This document shows positions 32,209-42,700 of a DNA stretch of 64,000 nucleotides, piece by piece. Source of the DNA: Clostridiales bacterium (GTDB taxonomy: Bacteria; Bacillota; Clostridia; Christensenellales; Borkfalkiaceae); contig DPGH01000013.1 of assembly GCA_003523255.1 (NCBI GenBank), positions 40,942-104,941 on the forward strand, given 5' to 3'. The position numbers were made by a program, and so were the translations under genes. The notes beneath the pieces were generated by a model that did not search any database, was not told the origin of the DNA, and worked only from the letters and a program-made list of their open reading frames with translations. The stretch's first letter is position 1. Every line of letters starts with the position of its first letter.

Positions 32209-32721
32209 TTATTCGTGGTTTATTGCGTTTTCGGGTTTGCCCTTTTTAAGTCTTATGAACAGGATAACGGCGTAAACGATAAAAAACGCCGCAGCGGGAA
32301 ACGCCGCTCCGCCGCAATCTATTAAAACGTCTTTAACGGCGGGTCCGCGGTTAGAGAAAATTTGTATCGTTTCGTCTATCGATGCGACGATTGCCGAAAC
32401 GCCCAATGCGAAAGCGGGGTTTAACAAAGAAACTTTTTTTACCGTCAAAAACAAAAGGTTAAGTTCTAACGACAAAATCATAAACTCCGTCGCGTGCGCC
32501 ATTTTACGAAAAATGCCGTGGGTTACTTTACCCTCGCCGAAAGTTTTGTCGAGCGCGGGTTTAGCCGTTTCGTATACCGAACCGGAAACTTCGGCAGACT
32601 CCTGCTTCGGCAATACGGAATTGCCCCATATAAAGCACAGCGTTAATAAAACGGCGACGGAAAGCGCGATGAAAAACGCAAGCCGCATTTTGCTTCCGTT
32701 TAAAAATTCGCGCTTTTTCAT
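32209..32721 (-). CDS. VanZ-family membrane protein
   Basis: 170 residues with an N-terminal helix (about 13-32) and others near 80-125 and 138-158. The VanZ signatures KMAHATEFMILSL and SIDETIQIFSNRGPAVKDVL are present. Family members influence glycopeptide resistance and envelope properties, mechanism unknown. It lies between malQ and flavodoxin with 20-nt gaps. Confidence 0.85.
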   Translation of the reverse strand: MKKREFLNGSKMRLAFFIALSVAVLLTLCFIWGNSVLPKQESAEVSGSVYETAKPALDKTFGEGKVTHGIFRKMAHATEFMILSLELNLLFLTVKKVSLLNPAFALGVSAIVASIDETIQIFSNRGPAVKDVLIDCGGAAFPAAAFFIVYAVILFIRLKKGKPENAINHE

Positions 32722-32742
32722 AACCCGTCCCCCGTATTTAAT

Positions 32743-34239
32743 TTATCTGTGATATTTCAGTATAAGTTTTTTAAGCGGTTTAAAGTTCGCCGCGGATAAA
32801 TCTTTAGCGCAGAATTTTACCGCCCAGTTTTGTTCTCTCACTACGCCCGGTACGTTTATACGATAATCGGAGCCGCACACGAGCATATCCTGTACGGGTA
32901 TGATGAATAAGTCCGCCCGGCTTGCCGCGCCGAGTTCGGTTACCGCTTTAACAAGCCCCTCTTTCGTAGAAATATCCGCTTTTACGCCGAGTTTAATCAG
33001 GCTCTCTTTTACGCCGGAATAGAAATTATTAAAATCCCATTCCGAAGCGTTGTCCAAAAATCCTTTAAGCGTATCGTTATCGTGCGTACCCGTATAACAT
33101 ACGCAGTTTTCGTCTGAATTCTCGGGCAAATACAAATTGCCTTTATCTCCGTTAAACGCGAACGAAAGAATTTTCATACCCGGGTAACCGGTCTTTTTAA
33201 GCAACTCGCGCACGCCGTCGTCTATAATGCCGAGGTCTTCCGCGACAATCTTGTCCGCGTTTATCTTTGAATTTATCGCGGCAAACAACTCGTCCGACGG
33301 GACTTTAACCCATTCGCCGTTACGCGCGTTTTCCGCGCCGTAATCTACCTCGTAAAACCTGTCGAGCCCGCGGAAGTGATCTATACGCAAAAAATCGTAT
33401 ATCTTAAGCATCTTGTAAAGACGCTCCGTCCACCACTTAAACCCGTTTTTTTTCATATAGTCGTAGTCGTAAACGGGGTTGCCCCAAAGTTGACCGTTTT
33501 CGCAAAAATAGTCAGGAGGAACGCCTGCGACCTTTTTAGGAGTAAAATCATCGTTGATTTTAAATAAGGACGGCTCTTTCCACACGTCTACCGAATCGAG
33601 CGCGACGTACAGCGGCAAATCGCCCATAATGCGCACGCCCTTAGCGTTTGCGTACTTTTTAAGCGCAAGCCACTCTTCTTTCGCCTCGTATTGAACGAAC
33701 TGCCAAAAAAGAATTTTATCTTTATACTCCGCGGCGAATTTTTTAAGCGCGGCGGGGTCGCGGCGTTTGTATTCTTCGCTCCACTCGTAAAAATGCTTTT
33801 GTCCGGAAGCGTATTTAAGCGACATAAACAGCGCGTAGTCGCGATATTCGCCCCGTTTTACGAACGCTTTGAACTTTTTATCCGATTTATCGAACCGCTC
33901 GAAAGCCTTTTCTAAAAGCGGATAACGCGTTGAGTAAAGCGCGCCGTAATCGATGTATTTACCGTTTTGGCGAGAAAAATCCGCTTCTTCTTTTTTTAAC
34001 AATTTTTTCTTTATCAAAACGTCGGGACTGATAAAAAAAGGATTAAACGACTCTGAAGAAACCGAAGAATACGGCGAATTGCCGTACCCCGTTTGCACGA
34101 GCGGCAATATCTGCCACACCTTTACGCCTGCCGACGCCAACGAATCTATAAACTTATACGCCGCTTTGCCGAAATCGCCCGAACCGTATTCGCCGGGAAG
34201 CGAAAATATCGGCATAAGCACGCCTGAACATCTTTTCAT
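32743..34239 (-). CDS. malQ: 4-alpha-glucanotransferase (amylomaltase)
   Basis: 498 residues, GH77: GVLMPIFSLPGEYGSGDFG at the start, catalytic nucleophile in LRIDHFRGLDRFYEV, acid-base Glu in VAEDLGIIDDGVR and the transition-state Asp in CYTGTHDND. It moves alpha-1,4-glucan segments between maltodextrins or glycogen. No other glycogen genes are adjacent. Confidence 0.93.
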   Translation of the reverse strand: MKRCSGVLMPIFSLPGEYGSGDFGKAAYKFIDSLASAGVKVWQILPLVQTGYGNSPYSSVSSESFNPFFISPDVLIKKKLLKKEEADFSRQNGKYIDYGALYSTRYPLLEKAFERFDKSDKKFKAFVKRGEYRDYALFMSLKYASGQKHFYEWSEEYKRRDPAALKKFAAEYKDKILFWQFVQYEAKEEWLALKKYANAKGVRIMGDLPLYVALDSVDVWKEPSLFKINDDFTPKKVAGVPPDYFCENGQLWGNPVYDYDYMKKNGFKWWTERLYKMLKIYDFLRIDHFRGLDRFYEVDYGAENARNGEWVKVPSDELFAAINSKINADKIVAEDLGIIDDGVRELLKKTGYPGMKILSFAFNGDKGNLYLPENSDENCVCYTGTHDNDTLKGFLDNASEWDFNNFYSGVKESLIKLGVKADISTKEGLVKAVTELGAASRADLFIIPVQDMLVCGSDYRINVPGVVREQNWAVKFCAKDLSAANFKPLKKLILKYHR

Positions 34240-34299
34240 GTGTTTAAAAGCGGGCGGGTCGATAAACTCGCCCCACCCGTTCTCCCGTTAAATTTTAAA

Positions 34300-35571
34300 T
34301 TACAATACGATATACGCTTCTCTTTCCGCACCTACGGACACGTATTTGATTTTCGCGCCTACGGCTTTTTCGATAAACTCTATATACTCTATCGCCTCTT
34401 TCGGCAAATCCTTTTTATCGCGACAGCCGCTTATGTCTTTTTTCCAGCCTTTAAGCGTTTTAAATACCGGTTTATACGCTTCGAGATTCTGCGGGAATGG
34501 GAAGTCGGTAACTTCTTTACCGTTCAACTCGTAAGCGACGCAAACGTCTATCTCGTCGAAATCGCTTAAAACGTCGAGTTTCGTCAGCGCGATTTCGTCG
34601 GCGCCCTGCATACGTATACCGTATTTGCTTGCCACCACGTCAAAGGGTCCTACTCTTCTCGGTCTGCCGGTAGCCGCGCCATATTCTCCGCCGGCGTCTC
34701 TTAACGCAACGGCTTTATCGCCGAAGTATTCCGCGGTGAAAGGTCCTTCTCCCACGCAGGTGGAATACGCTTTCATGATACCGATAGAAAGGTCTAACTT
34801 ACGATTCGGTATTCCCGCGCCGACGGGTGCGTACGCCGCTATGGAGTTAGACGAACTGGTATACGGATATATACCGAAGTCTATATCGCGGAGCGCGCCG
34901 AGTTGCGCTTCGAACATGATTTTTTTGCCCTCTCCCGCCATTTTGTCGAGATAAACGCTCGTATCGCATACGAAAGGAAGAAGTTTGCCGCCGTACGTTT
35001 CAAGATGCTTCATCATTTCGTCAACGCTTATCGGCAAGCCGTTATACACGTTGCATATGGTAAGGTTTTTCCATTCGACTATATCCTCGAGCCGTTTTCT
35101 TAAAGCGTTCATATCGGCGAGTTCACCCATACGGATAGCCTTTTTCATATATTTGTCGCCGTATACGGGCGCGATGCCGCGTCGGGTAGAACCGTACTTT
35201 TTATCGGCAAGTCTGCCCTCTTCGAGGCAATCCTGCATAACGTGATAAGGCATACAGATAACCGCTCTGTCGCTTATTTTAAGATTGTCGGGCGTAATTT
35301 TTATACCCGCGTCGGTTAATCGCTTCATTTCTTCTACGAGATGTTTAACGTCTATAACCATTCCGTTACCCATAACGTTTACCACTTCTTCGCGAAGAAT
35401 GCCGGAGGGTAAAAGGTTTAATATAAATTTACCTTTTTCGTTTACGACGGTGTGTCCCGCGTTGTTGCCGCCCTGATACCTTACCACCACGTCGTAATCG
35501 GAACTTAAAAGGTCTACCATTCTGCCTTTGCCTTCGTCGCCCCAGTTGATACCCGAAATTGCTGTTAACAT
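34300..35571 (-). CDS. purA: Adenylosuccinate synthetase
   Basis: 423 residues, starting SGINWGDEGKGRMVDLLS (GTP loop and catalytic Asp), NNAGHTVV, then GVGPFDVVASKYGIR-like late motifs with the IMP-binding Arg. It joins IMP and aspartate using GTP in AMP synthesis. Single gene with a clear promoter at 35615-35643. Confidence 0.95.
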   Translation of the reverse strand: MLTAISGINWGDEGKGRMVDLLSSDYDVVVRYQGGNNAGHTVVNEKGKFILNLLPSGILREEVVNVMGNGMVIDVKHLVEEMKRLTDAGIKITPDNLKISDRAVICMPYHVMQDCLEEGRLADKKYGSTRRGIAPVYGDKYMKKAIRMGELADMNALRKRLEDIVEWKNLTICNVYNGLPISVDEMMKHLETYGGKLLPFVCDTSVYLDKMAGEGKKIMFEAQLGALRDIDFGIYPYTSSSNSIAAYAPVGAGIPNRKLDLSIGIMKAYSTCVGEGPFTAEYFGDKAVALRDAGGEYGAATGRPRRVGPFDVVASKYGIRMQGADEIALTKLDVLSDFDEIDVCVAYELNGKEVTDFPFPQNLEAYKPVFKTLKGWKKDISGCRDKKDLPKEAIEYIEFIEKAVGAKIKYVSVGAEREAYIVL

Positions 35572-35614
35572 ACTTTCTCCTTAATAATGCGATGTTTCGC
35601 AAATTTACAAATAA

Positions 35615-35643
35615 ATTATCGCGCTTTTATTCCGTTTTGTCAA
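35615..35643 (-). promoter_or_regulatory. Promoter of purA
   Basis: On the minus strand TTGACA (35643-35638), 17-base spacer, GATAAT (35620-35615). No purine riboswitch fold is apparent in the short leader. Confidence 0.7.
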
Positions 35644-35696
35644 GCGCGGGTCAATTCGTTTTACTTATACAGGCTATCGCAAATAATTAACCGCCG

Positions 35697-36434
35697 TTAC
35701 AATGCAAAGCCGCCGTCCGCGGTAATAGTCTGCCCTGTGATATAAGCCGCCGCGGGCGAACATAAAAAATATATCAGTTCCGCTATCTCCTCCGCCGTAC
35801 CGAAACGCCCGAGCGGGATTTCGTCCTTTACGGCGTGTTTTTCTTCTTCGGTAAAGCAGTCGTTCATCGGCGTGTCTATAACCCCCGGCGAAACGCAGTT
35901 TACGTTTACGCCGCTTGTCGAAACCTCTTTAGCGAGCGCTTTGGTAAGACCGATAAGCGCGGCTTTGCTGGCGGAATAAGCCGCCTCCATACTCGCACCC
36001 GCACTGCCCCATACGGAGGACACGAACACGATTTTGCCGCTTTTACGTTCTATCATTCCTTTAAGCAAATCGCGAGAAAGCATGAACGCCGCTTTTACGT
36101 TTACGTTAAAAACGTCGTCCCATTCCTTTTCGGTCGTTTCGGTAAATAATTTATAGAGGTCTATACCCGCACAGTTCACGAGCGCGTCTACGTGTCCGAA
36201 ATCTTTAACCGCTTTTTCGGAAAGCGCGCGCACGTCCTTTTCGCGATTTAGGTCCGCTTTGAAAAGCGTAACCCTGCCGCCGAGCCCGGAGTTCTCAAGG
36301 GATTTTAAGAGTTTTTCCGCATTGCGTTCGCCGTTATTGTACGCCGCCAGAACGAAATACCCTTCCGACACGAATTTTTTTACCGTCGCGCCGCCGATAC
36401 CGCCGCTTGCGCCGGTGATTAAAGCAACCTTCAT
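35697..36434 (-). CDS. SDR-family oxidoreductase (3-oxoacyl-ACP reductase-like)
   Basis: 245 residues, classic short-chain dehydrogenase: cofactor loop TGASGGIGGAT, NAG as CAGID, catalytic Ser in FVSSVWGSAG and Tyr-x3-Lys in YSASKAAL, ending ITGQTITADGGFAL. The closest general type is FabG, but no other fatty-acid genes are near, so its substrate is open. Confidence 0.85.
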   Translation of the reverse strand: MKVALITGASGGIGGATVKKFVSEGYFVLAAYNNGERNAEKLLKSLENSGLGGRVTLFKADLNREKDVRALSEKAVKDFGHVDALVNCAGIDLYKLFTETTEKEWDDVFNVNVKAAFMLSRDLLKGMIERKSGKIVFVSSVWGSAGASMEAAYSASKAALIGLTKALAKEVSTSGVNVNCVSPGVIDTPMNDCFTEEEKHAVKDEIPLGRFGTAEEIAELIYFLCSPAAAYITGQTITADGGFAL

Positions 36435-36487
36435 TACAAACGTCCTTTAAAACAAAACCCGCAAACAAGTTGCGGGTTTACGTATTT

Positions 36488-37048
36488 TTAGCCTTTAACG
36501 CGCTCCATGTATTCGCCCGTTCTGGTGTCTACTCTTATAAGTTCGCCTTCGTTTACGAACATCGGCACCTGAATTTTCGCACCCGTTTCGAGCACGGCCT
36601 CTTTCGTGGCGTTGGTCGCGGTGTTACCCTTTACGGAAGGTTCGGACTGCGTTACGCGAAGTGTAACGAAGTTTTCGCACTCGACGGAGAACGCGGAGCC
36701 TTTATAGAACTTAACGACTACGGGGTCGTTTTCTTTAATATATTTAAGCGCGTCCTCAACCTGCTCGTAGTTAAGCGGGGTAAGATTGTATTCGTCGTCC
36801 ATAAAGTAATACAGTTCGCCGTCGTTATAAGAATAGGTCATATTCTTGGTTTCGATGTGGGCTTCCTGAATCTTTTCGGTCGGGTTCCACGTTTTTTCGA
36901 GTACCGCGCCGGTTACCACGTTTTTCATCTTGGTTCTTACGAACGCCGCGCCCTTGCCGGGTTTAACGTGCTGAAAGTCCACGATGGTGTAAATGTTGTT
37001 TTCGTACTCGAAAGTAACTCCCTTTCTGAAATCGCCTGCTGAAATCAT
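36488..37048 (-). CDS. efp: Elongation factor P
   Basis: 186 residues, three OB/KOW domains: SAGDFRKGVTFEYENNIY, the modification loop HVKPGKGAAFVRTK with Lys at the tip, and C-terminal PMFVNEGELIRVDTRTGEY. It rescues ribosomes stalled at polyproline. GGAG 8 nt before ATG. Follows the M24 peptidase gene, a common pairing. Confidence 0.95.
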   Translation of the reverse strand: MISAGDFRKGVTFEYENNIYTIVDFQHVKPGKGAAFVRTKMKNVVTGAVLEKTWNPTEKIQEAHIETKNMTYSYNDGELYYFMDDEYNLTPLNYEQVEDALKYIKENDPVVVKFYKGSAFSVECENFVTLRVTQSEPSVKGNTATNATKEAVLETGAKIQVPMFVNEGELIRVDTRTGEYMERVKG

Positions 37049-37079
37049 AATGTTTTCTCCTTGCTGATAGCCTTGTTTT

Positions 37080-38111
37080 TTATAAAATAATTAAATTTTT
37101 ATCGTCTTCGAAAAACCTTACCACTTTATCGTTTTTAAGATAAACGGTATCTTCTATCCTTATACCGAACTCTCCGTCGAGATATACGCCGGGTTCTACG
37201 GTAAATACCATGCCGTTTACGAGCGTATCTTTACTCCTCGGCGAAACGGCAGGGCGTTCGTGTATGTCAAGCCCTACTCCGTGTCCCAAAGAGTGTGTGA
37301 ATTTATCGCCGTAACCCGCTTCGGTTAAAATATCTCTCGCGATTTTATCCGCTTCCGCCGCAGGGGTTCCGCTCGTTATCAGTTCTTCCGCTTTAAGGTT
37401 TGCTTTAAGCACCGCGTCGTACGCCTTAACGAACTTTTCGCTCGGCGTGCCGAAATACGCCATTCTCGTCATATCCGAGCAGTACCCGTTTACTTTGCAA
37501 CCCATATCGACCAGAATCGGCATGCCGCGTTTAAGCACGGTGCCGCCCGTAACGTGATGCGGTACCGCCGCGCCCGCGCCGAAAGCGACTATCGTTTCAA
37601 ACGAAACGCCTTCCGCGCCGTGATCGGTCATATACTTTTCGATTTTATCTCTTAAACTCGCCTCGGTATCGCCCTCTTTAACAAGGGTTATCGCCGCGTG
37701 ATAAGCGTCCTCCGCAATCTTGCACGCCTTTTTGATTTCCGCTATTTCCGCTTCGGTTTTAATCATGCGGCGGGCGGCTATGTAATCCGCGCCGTCTTCT
37801 ATTTTTTTAACCGAATTTTCAAGTTCGCGATATTCTTTTACTGTAAGCAAATTAAAATCCGCGTACAGCGTTTCGGTTTTTTCCGCTTCCAAAAATTCCG
37901 CCACGGCGGAAAGTCCGCTTGACAAAACGCATTCGGTACCCGCTTTTTCGAGTTCGGGTTTCGCCGCGGAAAAATAACGCGCATCGGTAAAGTAAACCTT
38001 TCGTTTACCGTAAAGCGCGTAACCCTCGGCAATATCCGCGCCGGAAAAATAACGCCTGTCGCTTCTTCCTGTCAGTAATAAGTATTCTTTATCGTTTTTT
38101 TCGTTAAACAT
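37080..38111 (-). CDS. Xaa-Pro aminopeptidase (M24B family)
   Basis: 343 residues: creatinase-like N-domain, then the pita-bread metal site with VDMGCKVNGYCSDMTR, HSLGHGVGLDIHERP, FTVEPGVYLDGEFGIRIED. Two metal ions cut off N-terminal residues before proline. Directly upstream of efp in the same direction. Confidence 0.92.
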   Translation of the reverse strand: MFNEKNDKEYLLLTGRSDRRYFSGADIAEGYALYGKRKVYFTDARYFSAAKPELEKAGTECVLSSGLSAVAEFLEAEKTETLYADFNLLTVKEYRELENSVKKIEDGADYIAARRMIKTEAEIAEIKKACKIAEDAYHAAITLVKEGDTEASLRDKIEKYMTDHGAEGVSFETIVAFGAGAAVPHHVTGGTVLKRGMPILVDMGCKVNGYCSDMTRMAYFGTPSEKFVKAYDAVLKANLKAEELITSGTPAAEADKIARDILTEAGYGDKFTHSLGHGVGLDIHERPAVSPRSKDTLVNGMVFTVEPGVYLDGEFGIRIEDTVYLKNDKVVRFFEDDKNLIIL

Positions 38112-38168
38112 AGATTATGTTATATTGTACCACAATATATGGCTTTAAGTCAACGCCGTAACGGCTTT

Positions 38169-38879
38169 TTATAAACTCGGTTTGATTATGGTAACCGATT
38201 TTTCGGTATCGAAAGCGTTCCACGGGAATACCTCTTCCGGCGGTTGCACTCTGAAAACCATTCTTTCTTTACTTATCGGATGGTTAAACGCAAGATAAAA
38301 CGCCCATAGCGCGAGATTGCCTTTTTTCGCTTTTTCGCCGCCGTAACGCATATCTCCGTATACGGGGCAACCCAACGCGTTCATCTGCACGCGTATCTGA
38401 TGCGATCTGCCGGTGCCGAGCCTTACCTCGACGAGAGCGTTGTCCCCTACGGTTTGCAAAACCTTATATTCGAGTTCGGCGCGCTTTGCACCGACTTCGG
38501 TCGGCGTACACACGTAAACCATATTGTTTACGGCGTTCTTTTTAACGTAGTGAACGAGAAAGCCCTTTTCTTCTTTCGGCACGCCGCAAAGAACCGCGTA
38601 ATATCTTTTTTCAAAGTCGCCGCCGCGAAGTTCTTCGGACAGCCTTGACGCCGCTTTAGACGATTTCGCGAATACCATAACCCCGCCGGTCGGACGGTCG
38701 AGTCTGTGAACGAGCCCGAGATACACGTTGCCGGGTTTGTTATACTTTTCGCGTATATACTCTTTGATAATGGTAAGCATGTCGAGGTCTTTGCTGCTAT
38801 CCTCGCACGTCGGCACGCCTTGCGGTTTTAAAACCACTATAATGTGATTGTCTTCGTAAAGTATGTTAAGATCTTCCAT
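38169..38879 (-). CDS. RluA-family pseudouridine synthase
   Basis: 236 residues lacking an S4 domain. NHIIVVLKPQGVPT at the start and the catalytic LVHRLDRPTGGVMVFAKS with its Asp, then RLGTGRSHQIRVQ. Converts uridine to pseudouridine in rRNA or tRNA; the exact site cannot be told. Forms a tail of the ileS operon with the next upstream methyltransferase (3-nt gap). Confidence 0.9.
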   Translation of the reverse strand: MEDLNILYEDNHIIVVLKPQGVPTCEDSSKDLDMLTIIKEYIREKYNKPGNVYLGLVHRLDRPTGGVMVFAKSSKAASRLSEELRGGDFEKRYYAVLCGVPKEEKGFLVHYVKKNAVNNMVYVCTPTEVGAKRAELEYKVLQTVGDNALVEVRLGTGRSHQIRVQMNALGCPVYGDMRYGGEKAKKGNLALWAFYLAFNHPISKERMVFRVQPPEEVFPWNAFDTEKSVTIIKPSL

Positions 38880-38882
38880 AAT

Positions 38883-39746
38883 TTATCCGTTTATCCAGAT
38901 TCCGCTGTTCCCGCACGGGAGAATCAGCCCTTTTTCTTCGGTAACGAGTCCCACTTCGTACGCGTCGGTTTTTCCTCCGCGGCGAAACGCTATCGCCTTT
39001 TCGAGAATATTTTTCATTACCTGCGGTTGAAGCCCGGTAGTGTAACTGTTTATCAAAAAGAACAGCGGGTTGTCCGACAAAACTTTTTCGCATAGCGTTA
39101 CGAGCGGAAAAAGTTCGGTTTCGAGTTTCCACGTTTCGCCTCCGGGTCCCCTGCCGTAAGACGGCGGGTCCATTATAACGGCGTCGTATTTTCTGCCGCG
39201 GCGAATTTCCCGCTCGACGAATTTTTTACAGTCGTCGATTATATATCTGACTTTAGGGTTTTCTATACCCGAAAGTCTTACGTTTTCGCCCGCGCGCTCT
39301 ACCATGGCTTTCGCCGAGTCAACGTGGCACACGCTCGCCCCCGCTTTGGCGCAAGCGACGGTAGCCCCGCCCGTATACGCGAAAAGGTTTAACACGCTTA
39401 TTTCGCGCCCCGCGGAAGTTATGAGTTCTCTCATAAGATCCCAGTTTACGGCTTGCTCGGGGAAAAGCCCCGTATGCTTAAAGCCCATAGGCTTTACTTT
39501 GAATTTCAGATCGCGATAATTTACCGTCCATTCGTCGGGCATTTTACCGAAAACTTTCCATTTGCCGCCGCCCGTTTCGCTACGGAGATATTTCGCCGCA
39601 AGCGAAGGGTATTTGTTCATATCGAAAGAACTCGGCCAAATCACCTGCGGGTCGGGTCTTAAAAGAGTAACGTCGCCCCAGCGTTCGAGTTTATACCCGT
39701 CCCCCGTGGCTATCACCGAATAATCTTGCCAAACAGCCGCTTTCAT
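38883..39746 (-). CDS. SAM-dependent methyltransferase (RlmI/COG1092-like)
   Basis: 287 residues: LNLFAYTGGATVACAKAGAS binds SAM; MDPPSYGRGPGGETW is the active-site region of the RlmI-type rRNA cytosine methyltransferases. The N-terminal PUA domain of RlmI is missing, replaced by a short beta part. Its ATG overlaps the ileS stop (TAATG), so it is coupled to ileS. Confidence 0.85.
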   Translation of the reverse strand: MKAAVWQDYSVIATGDGYKLERWGDVTLLRPDPQVIWPSSFDMNKYPSLAAKYLRSETGGGKWKVFGKMPDEWTVNYRDLKFKVKPMGFKHTGLFPEQAVNWDLMRELITSAGREISVLNLFAYTGGATVACAKAGASVCHVDSAKAMVERAGENVRLSGIENPKVRYIIDDCKKFVEREIRRGRKYDAVIMDPPSYGRGPGGETWKLETELFPLVTLCEKVLSDNPLFFLINSYTTGLQPQVMKNILEKAIAFRRGGKTDAYEVGLVTEEKGLILPCGNSGIWING

Positions 39747-42700
39747 TAGGCGGTAACCTTTTCCACGCCGACGATAACCGCCGCGCCGTCTATATCGAAT
39801 TCTTTAACGAAGCCGCAAGGTTCTTTTTCGCAAACGTTATCGCATAGCACGACAGATTTAAGCGAATCGCTTGACATTGCCTTTTTAACCGAAGCGTTTT
39901 CGGTTTTATAGGTAACGTTTATTCTGTCTACGACTTCAAAGCCCGCTTCTTTTCTCATGGTCTGTATTTTAGAAACGAGTTCGCGCTCTATCCCCTCCTC
40001 GCGGAGCTGCTCGGTTACGTGCGTATCGAGAACGACGGTAAGACCGCCGTCGCTTGCGGAAGTATACCCCTCCGCGCTTTCGGTCGTAATGATAAGGTCG
40101 TCTAACGTAAACTCGAATTCGTCGCCTTCGTAGTTCGCCTTAAACGTTTCTCCTCGCTTTACCGCGGAAACGAGAGCCGCATCGCCGAATTTATCGAGAT
40201 ATTCTTTAACCTTGCCGAGTTTTTTGCCGTATTTAGGCCCTAAGGTTTTAAGTTGCGGTTTGATTTTATAGTTTATAAAATGAGCCGCGTCGCGGAGATA
40301 CTCGACTTCTTTAACGTTAAGCTCGTCTTTCGCAATAGCAAGAAGACCTTCGGTTAAAACCGTTTTTCTTTCCGAACAAACGTAAATTTTAGAAAGAGGC
40401 TGACGGTTTTTAATGTTGCTCGAATTTCTGCAGGCGCGCCCGAGCATTACTATATCGAGCACATTTTGCATGCCCGCTTCGAGTTCGGGGTCTATCGCGC
40501 TTTCGTCCGCTTTCGGGAACGGGCACAGGTGTACCGATACCGGTTTGTCTTTATAAAAGCGCGGAACGAGATTGCGATAAATAGATTCCGCCATAAAGGG
40601 CGTAAACGGTGCGGAAACGTAAGCCACGGTGGTAAGCACCGTGTAAAGGGTTACGTACGCGGCGATTTTATCGTCCGTCATATCGTGTCCCCAGTATCTT
40701 TCTCTGCCGCGGCGAACGTACCAGTTCGAAAGTTCGTCGGTAAAATCCTGCAACGCGCGCGCCGCGTCGAATATATCGTACTTGCCGAGGTTTTCGTCCA
40801 CGGTTTTTATAAGCGAATTGAGTTTGGAAAGCACCCACTTATCCATAAGACTCAATTTACAGTTTTTGATATCGTAAGCGGACGGGTCGAACTTATCGAT
40901 TTCGGCATACAGCACGAAAAACGCGTAAGTATTCCAAAGCGTACCCATAAACTTTCTCTGCGCTTCGGACACCGCTTCGTCGTAAAAGCGCGAGGGGAGC
41001 CACGGCGCGGAACCGGTGTAGAAATACCATCTTACGGCGTCTGCGCCTTGCTTATCGAGCACCGTCCACGGGTCAACCACGTTACCCTTGTGCTTGCTCA
41101 TCTTAATACCGTTTTTATCGTTTACGTGTCCTAAAACTATACAGTTTTTAAAAGGCGCCTTATCGAAAAGCAACGTAGAAATAGCAAGCAAAGTATAAAA
41201 CCATCCGCGGGTTTGGTCTACCGCCTCCGATATAAAATCCGCGGGGAAATGTTTTTCGAACAGTTCTTTGTTTTCAAAGGGATAATGCCACTGCGCAAAC
41301 GGCATCGAGCCGGAATCAAACCAGCAATCGATAACCTCTTTTTCTCTCACGAAAGTTCCGCCGCATTCGCATGCGAACGTACAATCGTCTATATACGGTC
41401 TGTGGAGTTCTATATCGCCTTTTATGCCGCAAAGTTCTTTAAGCTCTTTTTTGCTGCCTATAACGTGCACTTTGCCGCACTTGTTGCAAACCCACACGGG
41501 CAGCGGAGTACCCCAGTATCTCTCGCGGGAAATACCCCAGTCTATAACGTTCTCCAAAAAGTTGCCCATTCTACCCTTTTTAATGGTTTCGGGTATCCAG
41601 TTTACCGAATCGTTCGCCGCGATAAGTCTGTCTTTTACGGCGGTCATTTTGATAAACCAACTTTCTCTCGGATAGTAAATAAGCGGCGTGTCGCAACGCC
41701 AGCAGAAAGGATAACTGTGCGTAAACTCCATGGTTTTAAACAGCAGTCCCCTTTCTTTAAGGTCTTTTATTACGAGTTTGTCCGCGTCTTTTACGAACAA
41801 CCCGCCGAGCGCGCCGCAACGCGCGTCCAGTTTTCCGTCCGGCTCGACGAGTTTAACGGGCGGCAAGCCGTATTTATCACCGACTCTTTTATCGTCCTCG
41901 CCGAACGCCGGCGCGTTATGAACTATGCCCGTGCCGTCTTCGGTGGTTACGTAATCGTCTACCGTTACGTAATAGGCTTTTTGTCCTTTTTCTTCGAGTT
42001 CCGATTTAACGAAATCGAAAAGCGGTTCGTATTCTCTGTATTCGTACTCTTTGCCGAGTTTTTCGTTTACGACTTTATAGTCCTCGAAATATTTATCCGC
42101 AAGCGCTTTTGCGAGAATATACTTTGTTTTGTCCTCGGTTTCTATCTCGACGTAAACCTCGTTCGGATTCATACATAAAGCCACGTTGCTCGGCAAAGTC
42201 CAGGGCGTGGTAGTCCATGCGAGATAGTAGGTATTCTCTTCGTCTTTAGACTTAAAACGCGCTATTACCGAAGTTTCTTTAACGTCTTTATAGCCCTGCG
42301 CAACCTCGTGAGAAGAAAGCGCGGTGCCGCAACGCGGGCAATACGGTACTATTTTATAGCCCTTATACAAAAGCCCCTTTTCGGAAATGGTTTTAAGCGC
42401 CCACCACACCGACTCGATATAGTCGTCGTTATATGTTACGTACGGGTTTTCCATATCCGCCCAGTAGCCTACGCGGTCGCTCATTTTTTCCCATTCGCCG
42501 GAATACTTCCATACGCTTTCTTTACATTTTTTGATAAACGGTTCTATACCGTATTTTTCGATTTCTTTTTTACCGTCTATGCCGAGAAGTTTTTCCACTT
42601 CGAGTTCTACGGGAAGTCCGTGAGTATCCCATCCGGCTTTACGATAACAATGCTCGCCTTTCATAACGCGGTAACGCGGTATAATATCTTTAATTACCCT